Part shown: piece after piece, positions 25,354 through 34,109 of the stretch | How the letters are laid out: each line of letters starts with the position of its first letter | How positions within the stretch are numbered: position 1 is the first letter of the stretch | DNA from: Chloroflexota bacterium | Lineage (GTDB): Bacteria > Chloroflexota > Anaerolineae > Aggregatilineales > Phototrophicaceae | Direction: 5' to 3' | Assembly (NCBI GenBank): GCA_011523615.1 | Contig: WTGJ01000008.1 | Coordinates: 1-64,000, forward strand | Length of the DNA: 64,000 nucleotides | Translations under genes and position numbers: made by a program | The notes under the pieces: generated by a model | What the model was told of the DNA's origin: nothing | Seen by the model: only the letters and a program-made list of their open reading frames with translations | The model's database searches: none

Positions 25354-26237
25354 GGGCGCAACTCCACGCCGGAGACCTCTTCCAGCAGTTTGATGATGCA
25401 CTGGTTGTCTTCCTGCGGGTAACGGGCGATGGCGGCGCGGAAGAGCTCGGCAGCGGCGGCGGTGGTGAAGAGGGGCACGGAACATTCGCGGCCGAGCGAC
25501 TGGCTGATGCCGAGGTCCTTGACCATGGTGCCGATGTGGCTGCCGGTGTGGTCGAATTCACGGGCGAGGATGTGCTGCGTGACGGCGCGGAAGAAGGAGG
25601 TGTTGCCGGCATGGGTACTGCCGATCACATCGACGAGCGTATGCCCGGGGACGCCGGCGGCGGTGCCCAAGGCGAGGGCTTCGAAGATGCCGACATAAGA
25701 TACGCCGATGAACGCCTGCAGGGCCGCTTTGACCGTTTGGCCCTGGCCGGGCGTTTCGCCCACATGGATGAGCCGTGCGCTGATCGCCGCCAACACCTCG
25801 CGCTGGGCATCGAGAACGGCGGTGGGAGCGGCGGCCATCAGAGTGAGCGTACCGGCTTCGGCGCCGAATTGCCCGCCGCTGACCGGGCAATCGATCAGGT
25901 GAACGCCGCTATTTTGCAGTTCGTCAGCCAGCTCACGCAGCTCGACGGTGGCGGTGATGATGAGGGTCGCGCCTTTGGGCAACGTATGGCAGAGGCCATC
26001 CGCGCCGCAGATGACCTGCCGTGCCTGGGCGCCGTTCAGCACCATCACGAAGATGGGATCGGCACGTTGTGCCAGATGAGCCAGGCTTTCCGCGCGCCTG
26101 CCGCCGGCTGCTTCGAGCAGGGCCAGCCGTTCTTCGCGCAGGTCGCAGCCGTAGGTAGTAAAGCCGGCGGCCAGCAGGTTGCGCGCCATGGCCAGCCCCA
26201 TGTCACCGAGACCGATCACGCCAACGGATTGGGTCAT
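25350..26237 (-). CDS. NAD-binding 6-phosphogluconate/3-hydroxyisobutyrate dehydrogenase family protein
   Basis: A 295-residue beta-hydroxyacid dehydrogenase. The N-terminal Rossmann motif is VIGLGDMGLAMARNL, the substrate-binding signature DCPVSGGQFGAEAGTLTLM lies at about residue 117, and the catalytic Lys is in GQTVKAALQ. The C-terminal domain ends in the expected helical bundle (GTMVKDLGISQSLGRE). This branch includes L-threonate and tartronate-semialdehyde dehydrogenases, and the coupled TIM-barrel isomerase fits sugar-acid catabolism (inference). Length and motifs are normal. Confidence 0.9.
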   Translation of the reverse strand: MTQSVGVIGLGDMGLAMARNLLAAGFTTYGCDLREERLALLEAAGGRRAESLAHLAQRADPIFVMVLNGAQARQVICGADGLCHTLPKGATLIITATVELRELADELQNSGVHLIDCPVSGGQFGAEAGTLTLMAAAPTAVLDAQREVLAAISARLIHVGETPGQGQTVKAALQAFIGVSYVGIFEALALGTAAGVPGHTLVDVIGSTHAGNTSFFRAVTQHILAREFDHTGSHIGTMVKDLGISQSLGRECSVPLFTTAAAAELFRAAIARYPQEDNQCIIKLLEEVSGVELRP

Positions 26238-26352
26238 GGTTTGTCTTTCGTGGTATGCCGCTAATGTGCTGCTGAAATTACCGGATGCGGATAGTTTATA
26301 CAGGCTTCGTGAAGGTGCGAATCGGTGGTTTCATGGGCAGTGTGGCTGTAAC

Positions 26353-26850
26353 TCAATCACTGGGTAGAACTTCTGGATAACTGTCTAGGAACTCATCTCT
26401 ATGAATTGTACGAATTTCAGGGTAATGCTCATCCAAGGCGCGCATTAGGTTTTTATCGGTAGTCACGATGCATTCAATCTTCACAGGGGATGAGCACCAA
26501 GTTTGAAGCAGGTATTCGTCGTCGTTGTCAATTTGACTATTCGTTAGCAATTGCTGCAAACTGTCAGGAAGTTTTTCTACTTCGTCTTCCTTAATGATTC
26601 GGCATTTGTTGGCGTCTCGTAGAATACTTAAGTGGAGGAACTGACTAATTTTACGCTGAAGCGGATCAGTCATTTTCATCAATTGCCATGCTTTGCTCAT
26701 CCAAGGGCTATCCTGAAGGATCACAATTCCATGTGGCTCATGAGTGAAAGAGTTTAAGATTTGAACACTTTGTTTCTGTGATTCGGATTTGTTATCACCC
26801 AACAGGTCATGGAGCAACCACTCGTTGATGATGAACCAGCGGGATGGCAT
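26353..26850 (-). CDS. PIN-like protein paired with AAA ATPase
   Basis: A 165-residue protein I do not recognise as a named family. The C-terminal half looks PIN-like: an acidic cluster in IDNDDEYLLQTW and the strand-turn IVTTDKNLMRALDE, where the T-x-D is a typical PIN active-site element. The N-terminal strand FIINEWLLHDLLGDN carries Asn-Glu where PIN nucleases have Asp. The gene is eight bases downstream of an AAA ATPase and shares its lower GC content, so the pair was probably acquired together. A nuclease effector controlled by the ATPase, as in several phage-defence or toxin modules, is a reasonable but unproven idea. Confidence 0.65.
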   Translation of the reverse strand: MPSRWFIINEWLLHDLLGDNKSESQKQSVQILNSFTHEPHGIVILQDSPWMSKAWQLMKMTDPLQRKISQFLHLSILRDANKCRIIKEDEVEKLPDSLQQLLTNSQIDNDDEYLLQTWCSSPVKIECIVTTDKNLMRALDEHYPEIRTIHRDEFLDSYPEVLPSD

Positions 26851-26858
26851 TCCTATGA

Positions 26859-28091
26859 TTAGTTGGCCTGTTCAAAAAAAGTGGCGACTTCCTCTAGTTC
26901 ACCCTCCATGAAACTGGACAGCCCACCTTCGACCTGTCCGTGTTCATTGACTTCTTGACGTTCAAAATAGGTTTCCTTGCCTTCTTTGCGGGTCAGATAA
27001 AATGCCACATCCTCTGGTTGCAAGTTACCACGAACTACTTCGGACAACAGAGCAAGAATGAGCGTTTCACTGTGAGTTGTAAGTAGGAATCGTTTTTCTT
27101 CTTTGTGAATGATCTCAACAAAAGTGTGCATCAGTTTCCGAATTGCCGAGGGATGTAAGTGCGTCTCTGGTTCCTCGATACACATCCAATTCGTTTCATC
27201 ATGAAGTGTTAGAGTGAGTAACCAGGCTATACGGTTGACGCCGTATCCATCGTTAACGAGTTCAGTTTCCAAACCTGTGCTTCGGTCTTCGACGTCAATA
27301 GAAAAATTAGAATCGCCAGGTGGAGAAAACACTCTCAGAGTTCTATTGGTAATATCTTCCAGATAATGACTGACTGGCGATTGAAGATATTTACGTGTTG
27401 CCAGCAAAGTGCCGATTTCATCTTCACTAAAGTACAGGGACGAGTTTAGGGAAGTGCCGTCGGTGGCGATCGAGTGTTCTCCTCTGGAGAAGGCCATTTG
27501 CAACGGAGCAATAGCGATGTTACGCATGAGTCTGGCAGGTGTGTTCATGATCTCTGCGAACAAATTCGCATTGCCGGGAGCTTTACGTCTATCAAGATCG
27601 GTCGGATTTGCTGTTGTCTGTCCCTTGATCCCGTTCCAGGTGAAACTCATATTTGTTTGCCTAAAATATGTCCCACCCTTTTGATTGCCGAGGGCTTTGT
27701 ATGGAAGACCATGTGTTACCCCTAGGTCTATATTCTTCTCTTCCTCATGAATTTGCAGACTAAAATGAACAGCATCTTTTCGAATTTGCATACCCCAGGT
27801 TACTGGATAATTAAAGAGGTTCATCTTTAGGTAAAGCCGGATGGATTCATCGAGATTATGACCGTGAACGACAGCGCGAAAATCACCTAGATTCGTAAAC
27901 CCCAGGTTATAAAAGTCACTTGACTGGCGTTCCAGATTGAGAATGACGTTTTTCATGAGCAATAGGGAGTACAGCAGGCTTGACTTACCGGTTCCGTTGG
28001 CTCCGTAAAACACTGTGATAGGAGCAAAATCTGCTCTTTGAATCTTAATTGAGCGGAAGTTCTCGACCGCTAGAAAATTCGGCTGAATCAT
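26859..28091 (-). CDS. AAA family ATPase (AAA_15/21, SMC-like head)
   Basis: About 410 residues. An N-terminal FRSIKIQRADFAPITVFYG leads into Walker A GANGTGKSS (about residue 33). A signature-like NDGYGVNRIAWLL precedes Walker B WMCIEEPETHLHPSAIRKL, and the switch His is in LLTTHSETLI. This is the layout of compact ABC-type ATPases seen in OLD-like and other anti-phage modules; there is no TOPRIM domain. The ATG at 28091 with AGGA upstream is preferred to a TTG two codons earlier. Its codon use is AT-richer than both flanks. It is followed by the PIN-like gene, together a two-gene module. Confidence 0.88.
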   Translation of the reverse strand: MIQPNFLAVENFRSIKIQRADFAPITVFYGANGTGKSSLLYSLLLMKNVILNLERQSSDFYNLGFTNLGDFRAVVHGHNLDESIRLYLKMNLFNYPVTWGMQIRKDAVHFSLQIHEEEKNIDLGVTHGLPYKALGNQKGGTYFRQTNMSFTWNGIKGQTTANPTDLDRRKAPGNANLFAEIMNTPARLMRNIAIAPLQMAFSRGEHSIATDGTSLNSSLYFSEDEIGTLLATRKYLQSPVSHYLEDITNRTLRVFSPPGDSNFSIDVEDRSTGLETELVNDGYGVNRIAWLLTLTLHDETNWMCIEEPETHLHPSAIRKLMHTFVEIIHKEEKRFLLTTHSETLILALLSEVVRGNLQPEDVAFYLTRKEGKETYFERQEVNEHGQVEGGLSSFMEGELEEVATFFEQAN

Positions 28092-28174
28092 GAACAATCC
28101 TGCTTTCTCAGCTTAGATTCCAGTATAGCATCCAGTGCAACACCTTACTTTGCTGGAAGTTAGTCATTAACGTC

Positions 28175-28939
28175 TCACGTCAACGGGCGCCCGCCATCTA
28201 CCGGGAGGATCGCCCCTGTGGTGAAACGCAGTTGGGCGGCGGCGACATAGACGGCCTCCGCGACGTCTTCTGCCGTAGCGACGCGGCCGAGCGGCGTGAG
28301 GTCGCCTTGCTGCTTCAACAGTTCGGGCATGCGGCGGGCGTATTCACCATCGACGAAGCCGGGCGAAACGCTGACGACGCGAATCTGCGGCGCTAGGGCG
28401 CGGGCCAGGCTCATCGTCAGGTTATCGAGCGCCGCCTTGCTGGCGCAATAGGCGATGTTGCTGCCGATGGCGGTGCGGCCGGCGATGGAGCTGATGTTGA
28501 CGACCAGGCCGTCGCCGCTGAGCGCGAGGAGGGGACGTAAGGCGCGCACGCTGGCGATGGCGCCACGGACGTTGACGCGGAAGATGCGGTCGATCAGATC
28601 GTCCGTTAGTGAATCCAGATCTTCGGGGGGGATGGCTTGCGAGACGCCGGCGTTGTTGACGAGCAGATCGAGGCGGCCGAAACGTTCTTCCACTTCGCGG
28701 GCCAGGGCGGCCTGAGCAGCGCTGTCTTCCACCGGCGCGCAGAATGCGAAGTGATCCGCGCTGCCAGTGGCGGGCAGCTCCTGAGCCAATTGCTCGGCGG
28801 CTTCCCGGCTGCGCGAATAGGTCAACGCACAGGTAACCCCGGCGCGGGCCAGGCGGCGGGCGATGGCGGAGCCGATGCCACCCGCGCCGCCGGTGATGAG
28901 GGCGAAGGAACCTGCCAGAGAAATCGCCGGCGCCGTCAT
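28175..28939 (-). CDS. Short-chain dehydrogenase/reductase (FabG-like)
   Basis: About 254 residues with the classical SDR set: TGGAGGIG near residue 17, NNAGVSQ, Ser in VNISSIAGR and YCASK for Tyr-Lys, ending ILPVDGGRPLT as in FabG-type enzymes. It is an NAD(P)-dependent oxidoreductase. The ATG at 28939 is placed inside the four-base gap after the HisD-like gene, so the two are transcribed together; an upstream extension in frame lies inside that gene. The pairing suggests consecutive oxidation or reduction steps on one substrate. Confidence 0.9.
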   Translation of the reverse strand: MTAPAISLAGSFALITGGAGGIGSAIARRLARAGVTCALTYSRSREAAEQLAQELPATGSADHFAFCAPVEDSAAQAALAREVEERFGRLDLLVNNAGVSQAIPPEDLDSLTDDLIDRIFRVNVRGAIASVRALRPLLALSGDGLVVNISSIAGRTAIGSNIAYCASKAALDNLTMSLARALAPQIRVVSVSPGFVDGEYARRMPELLKQQGDLTPLGRVATAEDVAEAVYVAAAQLRFTTGAILPVDGGRPLT

Positions 28940-28943
28940 GAGT

Positions 28944-30236
28944 TCAACCCGCCCGGCCGTAGCGGCGAACGCGCAAGTCGCATTGTTCCTGGTGACCGGC
29001 GAAACCTTCGATGGCGCAGAGCCGCGAACCATATTCGCCCACCAGAGCGCTCGCTTCGTCGGTCAGCACGCGCTGGTAAGTGACGGTCTTGATGAATTTT
29101 CCGACCCAGAGGCCGCCGGTATAGCGGGCAGCGCGCTGCGTGGGCAGGGTGTGGTTGGTGCCGATCACTTTATCGCCATAGGCGACGTTGGTGCGCGGGC
29201 CGAGGAAGAGCGCGCCGTAATTGGTCAGGCGCTCCAGGAACCAATTTGGATCACGGGTGAGGACTTCGACGTGCTCGCTGGCGATCTCATCGGCCTTTTG
29301 CAGCAGTTCCTCGTCGGTATCGCAGAGGATGATTTCGCCGTAATCGCGCCAGGCCGGGCCGGCCAGATCGGCGGTCGGCAGCGCCTCCAGTTGGCGGCCG
29401 ATTTCCTCCTCGATGCTTTCGGCCAGGGGGCGATTGCTGGTGAGGAGGATGGCGGGCGAGGTGGGGCCGTGCTCGGCCTGGCCGAGCAGATCGGTCGCGC
29501 AGAGTTCGGCGTCGGCGGTTTCATCGGCGATGACGAGCACTTCCGTAGGGCCGGCCAGCAAATCGATGCCCACTTGGCCGTAAAGCTGGCGCTTGGCTTC
29601 GGCGACATAAGCGTTGCCCGGGCCGACGATCATATCGACCGGCTCGATATCCATTCCTGGCGCGCCGTAGGCCATCGCGGCCAGAGCTTGGACGCCGCCG
29701 AGGAGGTAGATGGCATCTGCCCCGCCGAAATGGATGGCGGCGATGGTCGCGGCGGGCCATTCGCCACGGATGGGGGGCGTACAGGCGATGACCTCCGAGA
29801 CGCCGGCCGCCTTCGCCGTCAGCACGCTCATGTGGGCGCTGGCGACCATGGGGTAGCGGCCGCCGGGGACGTAGCAGCCGACGCTGGCGACGGGGATGTT
29901 GCGCTGGCCGAGGATGACGCCGGGCAGCGTTTCCTGCTCGAAATCGTGGAGCGAAGCGCGTTGAGCCAGGGCGAAGTTGCGCACCTGTTCCTGCGCGAAT
30001 TGGATGTCGTGGATGACTTGCTCGGGCAGGCTGGCGATGATCTCGTCAATCTGGGCGGAGGAGAGGCGGAAATCTTCGGGTTCCCAGCGGTCGAAGCGGG
30101 CGGAGAGTTCGCGGATGGCTGCCTCACCGCGAGCCTGGCAATCGGCCAGGATGCCGCGCACCGTGGCTTCGACCCGGGCGGCGTCTTCGGCACGCTCGGC
30201 GCCGCTTTTGCCGCGTTTCAGATAGCGGATGGTCAT
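28944..30236 (-). CDS. Histidinol dehydrogenase family protein (HpsN-like?)
   Basis: About 430 residues of the HisD family: NAD-binding segment [53 protein letters not shown], catalytic Glu-His in [12 protein letters not shown], and [20 protein letters not shown]. True HisD usually has a T-S/A-G-x-A motif after NHVLPT; the [15 protein letters not shown] form is closer to my recollection of sulfopropanediol dehydrogenase HpsN and relatives. No other histidine biosynthesis gene is nearby, and the neighbours are an SDR and a hydrolase, which supports a catabolic role. A family search is needed to separate the two options. Confidence 0.85.
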   Translation of the reverse strand: MTIRYLKRGKSGAERAEDAARVEATVRGILADCQARGEAAIRELSARFDRWEPEDFRLSSAQIDEIIASLPEQVIHDIQFAQEQVRNFALAQRASLHDFEQETLPGVILGQRNIPVASVGCYVPGGRYPMVASAHMSVLTAKAAGVSEVIACTPPIRGEWPAATIAAIHFGGADAIYLLGGVQALAAMAYGAPGMDIEPVDMIVGPGNAYVAEAKRQLYGQVGIDLLAGPTEVLVIADETADAELCATDLLGQAEHGPTSPAILLTSNRPLAESIEEEIGRQLEALPTADLAGPAWRDYGEIILCDTDEELLQKADEIASEHVEVLTRDPNWFLERLTNYGALFLGPRTNVAYGDKVIGTNHTLPTQRAARYTGGLWVGKFIKTVTYQRVLTDEASALVGEYGSRLCAIEGFAGHQEQCDLRVRRYGRAG

Positions 30237-30964
30237 ATCGGGTTGCCTTTCGATTCGGGTGGCTCGCTGGCTAGCCAGCGAAGCAGCACTTCGTTGACGC
30301 GCTCGGGCTGTTCGAGCGTGCTGAGATGACCGCAGCGTTCGAGGATGAGCAGTTCGGCGCCGGGGATGGCGGCGGCAATTTCTTCGTGCATGGCGACGGT
30401 ACAGACTGTATCTTCGCGGCCGCCGAGGACGAGGGTGGGGCAATGGATTTGGACGAGGAAGGGGCGGGCGTCCGGCCGGGCGAGTTGTGCCTTGACCTGC
30501 TGGATGAAGCGTTCCCTGCCGACCGCTTCCGCCATGGCGAGCACGGTGCGGCGCAGGGATAAGTCCTGGCGGTGCTCGGGGTGCAGCATGGCGTCTTTGA
30601 GGAAATCGGTGGTGATTTCGCGGAACTCGCCCAGTTGAGACATGCCGACGAAGCGTTGTTGGCGGGCGCGCGTTTCTTCGCTGGCGGGGCGGGCGCTGCA
30701 GTTGAGGAGGGCGAGGCGTTGCACGCGCTCTGGTTCCTGGCGCAGGATTTCCAGGGCCAAGATGCCGCCCCAGGAGAGGCCGCAGAGGGCGAAGCGGTCT
30801 GGCGCACAGGCCAGGATGTGACGCGCGCATTCGGCGAGGGAATCGGCGGCGGCGACATCGCCCACGGAGCAATCGGCAAACGGCGAGAGGGCGGCGATTT
30901 GTGGGGCGAAGAGGCGCTCGTCGCAAAGGGTGCCGGGGAGGAAGACGATGCTGGGGCGGGACAT
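30233..30964 (-). CDS. Alpha/beta hydrolase
   Basis: A 243-residue alpha/beta hydrolase: [12 protein letters not shown] supplies the oxyanion region, the nucleophile elbow is [11 protein letters not shown], the acid is in [11 protein letters not shown] and the His in [13 protein letters not shown]. All catalytic elements are present. It overlaps the HisD-like gene by four bases and is therefore the first gene of a three-gene operon (hydrolase, HisD-like, SDR). Likely an esterase or lactonase that releases the substrate for the dehydrogenases (inference). Confidence 0.88.
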   Translation of the reverse strand: MSRPSIVFLPGTLCDERLFAPQIAALSPFADCSVGDVAAADSLAECARHILACAPDRFALCGLSWGGILALEILRQEPERVQRLALLNCSARPASEETRARQQRFVGMSQLGEFREITTDFLKDAMLHPEHRQDLSLRRTVLAMAEAVGRERFIQQVKAQLARPDARPFLVQIHCPTLVLGGREDTVCTVAMHEEIAAAIPGAELLILERCGHLSTLEQPERVNEVLLRWLASEPPESKGNPI

Positions 30965-31153
30965 GAGTCAGTTGTGATCTTTGCTCGGGCGCGAATCGCG
31001 GAAGGCGACAGATACTACATTAGCAAAGCGCTCGTCTCTTTGCAGCCCCTGGTTCGCGGGAGAATGCCTTGACGGAAGCTATCTCGTTTCGCAGCGAGAA
31101 CATCTACCCCTTGCGAATCAGCCACGATACCTGTCGCAATTCTGGCTCTGCTG

Positions 31154-31858
31154 CTATTCGTTATAGAAATAGCATCCGCCGTTTCTGGGATCAACGCCAG
31201 GGGGGCACTGATTGGCTGGTCTTGAGCATTCCTCCACGCCAGGAGGGCAGAACCACGAAATGTTCAGGATGACTGTTGAGCCAGGAGGGAGATCATCGGG
31301 GACAGGAGGTGGGTCAGCCCTTCTCCTGGCATCCAGCCAGGACAGGAATGATTCTCTCAAGTCATCCGAGATCTCATCATCACGTATGATGCTCTCCGCG
31401 ATGTTGGATATGGTGGCGTACCAGCCTTTTTCCCAGTCACAGTTCGGGTCGGTCGACTGAAAGCACAGGTTGGGGTCATTGGTCGGATCATCGTCTTCGT
31501 ATAGCGTGAGTGTTCTTTCCAGCTCAGCTTCTCGCTCTCTCCTGAGCTCTTCGGGGAGCCATTCGGCAATTTGCATGTCGGGATAGACGGTCTGAGCGTC
31601 CTGCAACGCCATATGCCCGATATTCACCGCTGCCTGATACCAGCCGCGCGTCCAATCGCAGTTCTCCGGATCCGCAACGGAAAAGCAAACATTGGGATCA
31701 TTATCTGGGTCATCATCATCGAATGCGCCGATCTCCTGCGCCTGTCCAATTGCAGCGCCAGCCCCCCATAGCATGGAGAAGATTATCGATATCATCAAAA
31801 CGGCACGCAACCGGATCGCCAGGTGAGATACCTTTCTTGTTTTCGATTTGAGCACCAT
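31154..31858 (-). CDS. Secreted protein with two DDDP-x-NDPN-CF-CDW-GWY repeats
   Basis: A 234-residue protein with a hydrophobic signal segment (VLMISIIFSMLWGAGAAIGQ). Two copies of an acidic Cys/Trp motif follow: FDDDDPDNDPNVCF with NCDWTRGWYQAAVNI, and YEDDDPTNDPNLCF with NCDWEKGWYATISNI. Each is about 40 residues and they are separated by about 55 residues. The C-terminus is Cys-rich (CPPGVEECSRPANQCPPG). I do not recognise the family. The Asp clusters suggest calcium binding and the paired Cys suggest disulfides outside the cell (inference). It stands alone between unrelated genes. Confidence 0.7.
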   Translation of the reverse strand: MVLKSKTRKVSHLAIRLRAVLMISIIFSMLWGAGAAIGQAQEIGAFDDDDPDNDPNVCFSVADPENCDWTRGWYQAAVNIGHMALQDAQTVYPDMQIAEWLPEELRREREAELERTLTLYEDDDPTNDPNLCFQSTDPNCDWEKGWYATISNIAESIIRDDEISDDLRESFLSWLDARRRADPPPVPDDLPPGSTVILNISWFCPPGVEECSRPANQCPPGVDPRNGGCYFYNE

Positions 31859-32035
31859 TGACTCCGATCAGAAGCCTGCAACCAGTGCAGGGCGAAAGGA
31901 CACTCTGAAGTATATCGGGGGGGCAAGGACAAGTTGGCGTTTTCGCTCAGACTCTTCCAATCAGCGCATGATCCTCGCTGGTGGATGCGAAATCAGCGGC
32001 CGTACCGTTGTCGCCCCTCCGCTATATCTTGGCTT

Positions 32036-32905
32036 TCATGCTGACGAACCGTTGTGGGTGCGCGTGTAACGGAAAACAGCAAAACTGGCATCGGCGAAGC
32101 GTTCGTCCCGCTGGAGGCCGGGGGTTTCTGCCAGCCAGCGTTGCGCGATCTGCTTCTCCTGCTGCCGCCGCACATCATCGAGCAGGATGATGGCATTTTC
32201 CGCAAAGTGTGAATGAAGGAGAGGTAGCGCCGGGTAACGGATCATGGGTGCCAGGTAACCGGCGGGGCCATCCACCAGAATGAAGTCGAAGGGATCATCC
32301 ACAGGCAGATTGGAGAGGCAATACCATTGCCGTTGGCGTCCGTTCACTTCCCATTGGCGCAGCGGTGCGTCCAACACGTGAGCATGCTCCGTCAATAGGT
32401 GCTCTGCCAACAAGTGCCGGGTTTGTGCGGCATAAGATGCCTGGTCTTCCAGAGCGAATATCTCTCCCTGGCGGTTGTCTGCCAACGCGTAAGCCATCAC
32501 CAAGGTAGAAAGGCCGCTCCCCAGTTCCAGAACTCGTTGTGGGCGTTCTTCATGGATGAGTTGGCGGATGGTACAAAGCAACTCGGGACGGGCCATTCCG
32601 CCTACATAAGGAGGCAATGGGAGCCGTGGTTGGATGTTTGCACTCAACCAGGCGAGATCTTGGATTTGTTTCCTTTCCCGCTGCCGCTCTCGCCTCATAT
32701 CTCTCCGCAGCCAAAGTAGACTATAGGCGCCACTCATGAGAACGAGGAGACCCAAAAGCAACAAAGCAATCAAAAGTCCGTGTTCTAAGTGATACAGGGC
32801 AAAGCTGAGCGCAGCCCAGCTCAGCCAGAGCGCGGTGGCGGTGAATGCCAGCGGGCCGCGCCGCCGCAGCTGGTCACGCAGTCGATTGCGCTGTCGGTAT
32901 TCCAT
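32036..32905 (-). CDS. Membrane-anchored SAM-dependent methyltransferase-like protein
   Basis: About 289 residues. Two N-terminal helices (FTATALWLSWAALSFALY and LLIALLLLGLLVLMSGAY) are followed by a basic, probably cytoplasmic segment and a class I methyltransferase fold. Its SAM motif I is RVLELGSGLSTLVMAYAL, the acidic motif II is EIFALEDQ, and FDFILVDGPAG gives the D-G-P loop typical of O-methyltransferase-like and glycan-modifying families. The membrane anchor suggests a lipid, glycan or envelope substrate. The acceptor is unknown. Confidence 0.8.
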   Translation of the reverse strand: MEYRQRNRLRDQLRRRGPLAFTATALWLSWAALSFALYHLEHGLLIALLLLGLLVLMSGAYSLLWLRRDMRRERQRERKQIQDLAWLSANIQPRLPLPPYVGGMARPELLCTIRQLIHEERPQRVLELGSGLSTLVMAYALADNRQGEIFALEDQASYAAQTRHLLAEHLLTEHAHVLDAPLRQWEVNGRQRQWYCLSNLPVDDPFDFILVDGPAGYLAPMIRYPALPLLHSHFAENAIILLDDVRRQQEKQIAQRWLAETPGLQRDERFADASFAVFRYTRTHNGSSA

Positions 32906-32931
32906 CGAGCGTTCTCAAAGAGAGGTTCACC

Positions 32932-34080
32932 TCAATGCCACAGGCGTTCGCTGGCCAGGCGGGCGCCAGCGGCCAGGGAAGCGAGCTTGGCGTAGGCGAT
33001 ATCGGGGTGCACGGCGCCGAAGCCGGCGAAAGTGCCGAAACCGCAATCGGTGCCGGCCAGCACGCGTTCGCGGCCGACGATGGCGGCGAAGCGCTCGATG
33101 CGCTCCGCGACCAGCTCGGGGTGCTCCACGAAATTCGTGGTGGTATCCAGGACGCCAGGGATGAGGATTTTATCTTCGGGGATATCGGCTTCGGCCCAGG
33201 TGCGCCATTCGTGGGCGTGGCGCGGGTTCGCGGCCTCGAATTGGATGGCCTGCGGTTTGGCGGAGAGGACGATGTCGATGATGTCGGCCAAGTCGACGTC
33301 GTGCGTATGCGGCCCTTCGTAGTTGCCCCAGCAGAGGTGCATGCGGGCGCGGTCGGCGGGTACGTTCTCCAGGGCGGCGTTGAGCGCTGCGACCTGGCGC
33401 GCGGCGGCGGCGCGAAAATGGGCCGTATTTTCATCGCGGAAACGGATGTGACGCCCCATGGCCAGATCCGGGCAATCGACTTGCAGCAGCAGGCCGGCCT
33501 CGGTGATGCGCTCGTATTCCACCTTCATGACATCGACCAGGGCGGCGAGGTAGTCTTCTTCGCTGGTGTAATACTCGTTGGGCTGGAAGACGGCGATGAC
33601 GCCGGGCGAGGCGGCGTTCATGAAGGCTTCGCGGGCGCCGGCGGATTCCTGGGCCGCGCGCAGGTTGGCGATGTCTTTTTCCAAAGGCGACAGGTCTTTG
33701 ATGCGGATGGCGCCGCGGACGACCGGCCGGTGGTATTGTGGGGTGCCGCCCTGCTGCGCCAGACGCTCTTTGAAGGCGGGGAAATCGTCCAGGTCTTTGG
33801 GGGTGGCGCGGGGCACATCGGCGATTTCGAAGCCGGTGAGGCGGTGGCGCATGTAGGTGGCGTAGCTGATTTTGCTCATCTCGCCGTCGCTGATGACATC
33901 CACACCCGCATCCACCTGACGCAAGGCCACTTCGCGGACGGCGCGTGTCATCACCGCGTCGAATTCGCTTTCGTCGTAGGTCTCGCCGCGGTCCTGGGCG
34001 AAGAGTTGATCGACGACATACTGCGGGCGTGGCAGGCTGCCGACGTGGGTGGTGAGGATGCGTTTGTGGCTCTGGTGCAT
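32932..34080 (-). CDS. MetE-like (cobalamin-independent methionine synthase C-terminal domain) protein
   Basis: About 382 residues corresponding to the C-terminal catalytic barrel of MetE only. The start is TTHVGSLPRP, and DGEMSKISYATYM is the early conserved block. The zinc site is complete: His and Cys in MHLCWGNYEGPH, Glu in QFEAANPRH, and Cys in GTDCGFGTFAG. The N-terminal domain of full MetE is absent, as in archaeal-type and many catabolic homologues that transfer methyl from other donors or act as other zinc-thiolate enzymes. Adjacent genes (a cupin 29 bases upstream, a methyltransferase downstream) do not define the substrate. Confidence 0.85.
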   Translation of the reverse strand: MHQSHKRILTTHVGSLPRPQYVVDQLFAQDRGETYDESEFDAVMTRAVREVALRQVDAGVDVISDGEMSKISYATYMRHRLTGFEIADVPRATPKDLDDFPAFKERLAQQGGTPQYHRPVVRGAIRIKDLSPLEKDIANLRAAQESAGAREAFMNAASPGVIAVFQPNEYYTSEEDYLAALVDVMKVEYERITEAGLLLQVDCPDLAMGRHIRFRDENTAHFRAAAARQVAALNAALENVPADRARMHLCWGNYEGPHTHDVDLADIIDIVLSAKPQAIQFEAANPRHAHEWRTWAEADIPEDKILIPGVLDTTTNFVEHPELVAERIERFAAIVGRERVLAGTDCGFGTFAGFGAVHPDIAYAKLASLAAGARLASERLWH

Positions 34081-34109
34081 GGGGTACTCCCGCAGGTAAC
34101 ACCTGCAAA

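Noticed and set aside
26353-26850. Assigning the small protein next to the ATPase to Septu PtuB or the PARIS effector
   Set aside because: There is no HNH motif as in PtuB and no TOPRIM-like pattern as in AriB; only weak PIN-like features are visible.
28863-30329. Long plus-strand open frame (488 codons) opposite the HisD-like gene
   Set aside because: It is the antisense shadow of a GC-rich gene with clear family motifs on the minus strand; its own translation shows no recognisable domain.
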